38,389 nt of DNA, taken from contig JANYKG010000065.1 in assembly GCA_025358205.1 (NCBI GenBank), positions 1 to 38,389 of the forward strand, read 5' to 3'. The DNA is from Armatimonadota bacterium (GTDB lineage Bacteria; Armatimonadota; UBA5829; DTJY01). Numbering within the stretch: the first letter of the stretch is position 1; each line of letters begins with the position of its first letter. The notes beneath the pieces were generated by a model. That model was not told the origin of the DNA. It saw nothing but the letters and a program-made list of their open reading frames with translations, and searched no databases. The translations under genes and the position numbers were made by a program. This document shows positions 35,655 to 38,389 of the stretch, piece after piece.

Positions 35655-36026
35655 TCATCCGTTCCTTTTGCACCAATCGCTGTAATGCTCTTCCACATAT
35701 TTGAGTCTTCCTCTGATGAGGTCAATCTCGCGCTTAGGCGTACTGATTCCCTTGGTCGCTTTCTTCTGAAATGCGTGGAGCACGTACACCACATCAGCGA
35801 ATCTTACTGTATAGATAGCTCGATACGTGTCACCATCGTAGTCCTCAACGATTTCGAGCACGCCTGCACCAACAAACCCCTTCAAAGGCTTTGCATCTAC
35901 GTGTTTTCCACCATCTTGGGCCTGACGCAACGCGAAACCCATGACGTGCTTGACATCGTCGGGAAACTCTCGGATGTCATCGAGCGCTGAACCTATCCAG
36001 AATAGTGGTTTATCCTGTGCATCCAT
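35655..36026 (-). CDS. higB: HigB-like toxin (RelE/Gp49 family)
   Basis: A 123-residue protein starting MDAQDKPLFWIG at 36026. DDIREFPDDVKHVMGFALRQAQDG, AKPLKGFGAG-type residues, YRAIYTVRFADVVYVLHAFQKKATKG and the C-terminal R-rich helix are the phage Gp49/HigB pattern. Such toxins are ribosome-dependent mRNA nucleases. The toxin-first order is typical of HigBA. No Shine-Dalgarno site is present before the ATG, and the promoter places the transcript start at or near the A of the ATG, so the mRNA may be leaderless. Confidence 0.88.
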   Translation of the reverse strand: MDAQDKPLFWIGSALDDIREFPDDVKHVMGFALRQAQDGGKHVDAKPLKGFVGAGVLEIVEDYDGDTYRAIYTVRFADVVYVLHAFQKKATKGISTPKREIDLIRGRLKYVEEHYSDWCKRNG

Positions 36027-36032
36027 GATTAC

Positions 36033-36061
36033 ATTATGCCACAACTGGCATATTTATGCAA
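36033..36061 (-). promoter_or_regulatory. higBA promoter with palindromic operator
   Basis: On the minus strand, TTGCAT (36056-36061), 17 bases, then CATAAT (36033-36038). A perfect palindrome TATGCCA-CAAC-TGGCATA (36035-36052) covers the spacer and part of the -10 box, so antitoxin binding there would block RNA polymerase. The start would fall near 36026. Confidence 0.65.
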
Positions 36062-36586
36062 GAGAACAAATTTTGGGGGAAATGCGGGTTTCCGGGTGCG
36101 AACCCGGACTTCAAGATTCGGCACTCGCCGGAGCGCCTGCATCGGGATTCACGCTCCCAACTTCGCACAAGGCTTCATCGGGCAAGCTCCAGACATGCGA
36201 AAACCCCGCCGATGATCTCGACAGGGCTGTTTGGTAGAGAGACGTTTTCAGACACAAAAATGGCTGGGCAAACATACCTTCCCGAAACTCAACGAAGATT
36301 TATGTGATGACCTGCCAATTCGATTCACGCTCAAAAAACCGGAAAGACGGTGAGGAGGCCAATAGTTTGCATAGTTGGTTTGCAGTCCAATGTTTGTTCC
36401 GCGAAACTCGGCGAACCACTTGCTCTTGATCCAGGTGTCAACCGCTGTGGTAGCCAGGGCTGTTCTCTCCGCAAAGAGTGACGGCGGTTCTCACTCAAGG
36501 AGCCGCACTCAGAGTCAGACACCGTAACGGATAGGTGTCCAGTCGACAATACCCAGTCCCGAGCGCAATTGGCAGGCTGTTCCAGG
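36062..36586. other. intergenic stretch with no gene seen
   Basis: About 525 bases between the toxin promoter and the PEP-CTERM stop. It holds a small hairpin CCGGGT-GCGA-ACCCGG at 36092-36107, dispersed repeat copy B (36248-36349) and a hairpin GACACC...GGTGTC around 36516-36539. Open frames here lack ribosome sites and recognised families. Confidence 0.6.
36248..36349. repeat. dispersed direct repeat, copy B
   Basis: Matches copy A at 35209-35311, starting TCAGACACAAAAATGGCTGG. The preceding AAAACCCCGCCG...CAGGGC hairpin (from 36199) is a weaker version of the terminator beside copy A. On the minus strand it lies about 240 bases after the PEP-CTERM gene, as copy A lies after the antitoxin gene. 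Confidence 0.75.
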
Positions 36587-37684
36587 TCACGATCTCCTGC
36601 GCCTGAAAAATGCGGCAAAACCGGTCGTCAGGCTGACAAGCGTCAACATTGAGGAAGGCTCAGGCACCGGCACCGGCACCGGTTCCCAGAGAACGGCTTC
36701 CATGTTCTGGTATTCGTTGTATCCCGCGCCCCCCACGATCTGGCCGAAGTCGTTGATGTCACGCGCTTCCGATGGCATACCTGCACCTGCCAGCGCGCCC
36801 AGGTTCACGGAGAATGTCCCATCTATGCTCCACAGCCACGCGCTGTCACCGGCTGTACCCACAATCAGCCCATGGTTGTTTATGCCATGTGCTGTGCCTA
36901 TGCCAAGATCGGCAATGATAGATCCATCGGTGTCCCATGCTACGGCATGAGTGCCTGAACTGCCGACTACTATGCCGGAGTCGTTTATCGCTTCTGCTTG
37001 GCAGTTTTGCCCCGCTGTGAGAGGCTGCAACAGCGTATTACTCCCTTGGCTCCAAACATACGAGCGAGTTCTTGTCCACTGTCCATTCTCGTGTAGTGAT
37101 TCGACCCAGGATATGCGGCCATTGTTGTTTATGTCCGTGGCGTAGCTGTATGAGGTGGACGTGCCGCCTATCATCTGTGCCACGACACTATCTTGCCAGA
37201 GCACTGCGTAGTTGTTGGATGTACCGACTACCCATCCATTGTTGTTAAGAGCATAGGCAAACGCATCACGGCCCCCTTCTGGCAAGGGGTTCAGTTGAAT
37301 CAACTCGCCATTCGCTTCACGGAGTACTCCTGTGCTTCGTCCGTAGTCAGGGACAGCCGTGCCGACGACTTGACCGTTATTGTTCATACCACCAGGCAAG
37401 TCAAACTGGCCTTCCACCCGAATGTCAACCATTCCTGAAGTGCGGTCCCACAGAAATGCACCTCTAGTGTCGTTTGTTATTTCATTGTAAGTGACTGAGT
37501 AGCCTACTGCCTGTCCGGCGTTGTTCAGGTGCAGTGCACAACTCTGACCATCGCCAGACAGAAAGTCCAGTCGGTTCATCTGATAAGACGCTGAAGCTTG
37601 CGTGGTGGTTGCTGCCAGAAAGCAAACAGCGGCAAATGTGATGCGAATGATATTCACAATACGTACCCGCCCTTTCCTCATCAT
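36587..37684 (-). CDS. HAF-repeat PEP-CTERM protein
   Basis: A 365-residue secreted protein. A signal peptide ends near ASAS (about 33). The body consists of HAF-type repeats of about 40-50 residues, recognisable by ALNNNGWVVG, AINDSGIVVGSSG, GINNHGLIVGTAG and DINDFGQIVGGAG, each with a nearby A-x-LW. These form a beta-propeller-like array. The last 27 residues are PVPEPSS, a hydrophobic stretch and RRRRS, a PEP-CTERM sorting signal. Its ATG overlaps the previous stop as ATGA, so the two genes are translationally coupled. No exosortase is nearby. Confidence 0.92.
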   Translation of the reverse strand: MMRKGRVRIVNIIRITFAAVCFLAATTTQASASYQMNRLDFLSGDGQSCALHLNNAGQAVGYSVTYNEITNDTRGAFLWDRTSGMVDIRVEGQFDLPGGMNNNGQVVGTAVPDYGRSTGVLREANGELIQLNPLPEGGRDAFAYALNNNGWVVGTSNNYAVLWQDSVVAQMIGGTSTSYSYATDINNNGRISWVESLHENGQWTRTRSYVWSQGSNTLLQPLTAGQNCQAEAINDSGIVVGSSGTHAVAWDTDGSIIADLGIGTAHGINNHGLIVGTAGDSAWLWSIDGTFSVNLGALAGAGMPSEARDINDFGQIVGGAGYNEYQNMEAVLWEPVPVPVPEPSSMLTLVSLTTGFAAFFRRRRS

Positions 37685-38244
37685 GGAAATACCATATACA
37701 AGTTCTGCACGAACTTGAAGTTACGATCCGGCACATCATCGCGGTCAGTTTCAACATTACCGACAGGGTTCTTGGGATTAACCTGCAAATAGTCATCGTA
37801 TTCGTAGAGGAACAAGCCGCAGTCATGGATGAATACGAAACTGCACCCCTGCGATACATCCTCCTCGACTATCCAAAATTGTCCAGGATACACGCTCTCA
37901 CTCGAGTTGCAGTCCCTATGCGTGAAACCTAGCGTATGCTGGACGCAACTGATAAAAGGAGGGGGATCCGTCTCAGGATCGTCCGGAAACCATCGGAACG
38001 TCTTCGTTACGGTTCCCTTTGAGTAGGCACGTGCGCTCTCACAGCAGCTATAGGCCCGTGCATCCGCTACGATATTCTCATCAGGACCCGGCCAAGGCGT
38101 GATAGTGGACTTCTGATGCGCTGGATTGGAGCAAGGTACAAACACTCCGATGTTCCCATCAATCGTCTTCGACACCTGTCTCCACTCGCCAGCATATGAT
38201 GTAATGCTGCATACCAGGAAGGTGAGCGCCAGTATAGCAGTCAT
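37681..38244 (-). CDS. cysteine-rich secreted protein, 5' flank cut by an insertion element
   Basis: A 187-residue protein, first ATG at 38244. MTAILALTFLVCSITSYAG is a signal peptide, but it lacks the usual basic start, and an in-frame TGA lies just upstream inside the insertion element. The mature part has ten cysteines (for example CSNPAH, CCES, CVQH, CNSS, CGLF), suggesting disulfides and export. No family is recognised. The native ribosome site and perhaps the first residues were lost when the element inserted about 6 bases before the ATG. It is coupled to the HAF protein gene downstream. Confidence 0.75.
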   Translation of the reverse strand: MTAILALTFLVCSITSYAGEWRQVSKTIDGNIGVFVPCSNPAHQKSTITPWPGPDENIVADARAYSCCESARAYSKGTVTKTFRWFPDDPETDPPPFISCVQHTLGFTHRDCNSSESVYPGQFWIVEEDVSQGCSFVFIHDCGLFLYEYDDYLQVNPKNPVGNVETDRDDVPDRNFKFVQNLYMVFP

Positions 38245-38249
38245 AGTTA

Positions 38250-38389
38250 GGGTGTGTCAAGTAAACTGTGCTTCTGCCCTCACCGGTCGTGTCAGGCAAC
38301 GACGTGTTTGACCCGGTCCGGGAAGAACACCGCCAGTTGCGCCAGTATCTGCCCCCAGTTGGGCACCCGCATCGTCCACTTGCGGGTCA
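38250..38389 (-). mobile_element. end of an IS256-family insertion sequence
   Basis: The terminal sequence begins at about 38250 with GGGTGTGTCAAGTAAACTGTG, a common form of IS256-family right ends, and the transposase C-terminus follows inward. The element continues past the window, so neither its other end nor its target duplication can be seen. Confidence 0.78.
38292..38389 (-). CDS. IS256-family (mutator-type) transposase, C-terminal fragment
   Basis: The minus strand is open from the window edge to a TGA at 38292-38294, giving 32 residues. KWTMRVPNWGQILAQLAVFFPDRV is the conserved end of mutator-type transposases (W-x-x-x-x-x-NW...LaiFF-dR). The catalytic DDE part is outside the window. 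Whether the copy is intact cannot be judged. Confidence 0.8.
   Translation of the reverse strand, partial: TRKWTMRVPNWGQILAQLAVFFPDRVKHVVA

Noticed and set aside
36092-36107. Hairpin CCGGGT-GCGA-ACCCGG resembling a tRNA T-arm
   Set aside because: No acceptor stem, anticodon arm or D-arm around it; a simple hairpin.
36056-36307. Plus-strand frame of 83 codons
   Set aside because: No ribosome site and no recognisable family; the part shared with the repeat copy at 35209 is short. Treated as a repeat, not a gene.
36331-36618. Minus-strand frame of 95 codons
   Set aside because: It overlaps the end of the HAF PEP-CTERM gene in another frame, lacks a ribosome site and has low-complexity Ser/Arg content.

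Overview
The window looks like a chromosomal segment of a GC-rich, free-living bacterium, most probably an Armatimonadota-type metagenomic genome. The reasons are the Firmicutes/Armatimonadota-style housekeeping order efp-accB-accC-nusB-folD-ispA, two PEP-CTERM proteins, many glycoside hydrolases, and a secreted phosphoesterase carrying an OB-fold-like tail of a kind I associate with that phylum. This placement is an inference; no rRNA or other decisive marker is present.

Layout. 1-884 (-) is a truncated alpha-L-fucosidase (GH29). 1001-7893 (-) is a long housekeeping run, transcribed right to left: efp, a cysteine-rich membrane protein, accB, a prepilin-like protein, accC, nusB, folD, a minimal nucleotidyltransferase, a HicB-like protein and ispA. 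Enolase (8190-9506), a PEP-CTERM protein (9704-10426), a GH38 alpha-mannosidase (10669-13533) and a small DUF1648-like membrane protein follow, all on the minus strand. From 14543 to 23483 the genes are on the plus strand: a PHP phosphoesterase, a GH4 glycosidase, a Xer-type recombinase, pfkA, a divergent ProA-like dehydrogenase, a GNAT acetyltransferase, a GH106-like glycosidase and a tiny membrane protein. 23480-27123 (-) is a heterodimeric ABC exporter with one degenerate ATP site. 27326-29467 (+) is a secreted metallophosphoesterase and 29476-30498 (-) a membrane-anchored MsrB-MsrA fusion. 30740-33259 (+) holds two secreted proteins, the first built from four tandem repeats. 33362-35135 (-) holds two GNAT acetyltransferases and a CPBP-family membrane protease. 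35321-36026 (-) is a HigBA-like toxin-antitoxin pair with its operator and promoter. 36587-38244 (-) holds a HAF-repeat PEP-CTERM protein and an unknown cysteine-rich secreted protein whose 5' flank is cut by an IS256-family element running off the window end.

How the genes work together. Fucosidase, mannosidase, GH4 and GH106-like enzymes suggest breakdown of mixed heteroglycans feeding glycolysis, with pfkA and eno nearby. accB/accC and ispA supply lipids and isoprenoids. The secreted phosphoesterase, Msr fusion, PEP-CTERM and repeat proteins point to a diderm-like cell surface.

Between genes the window is rich in repeats of three kinds. The first is degenerate period-7 (heptanucleotide) tracts, often in inverted pairs. 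The second is a family of palindromic elements with a GCATTATTC...GAATAATGC core, sitting in leaders and between operon genes. The third is larger REP-like palindromes. These repeats are the most unusual part of the window.
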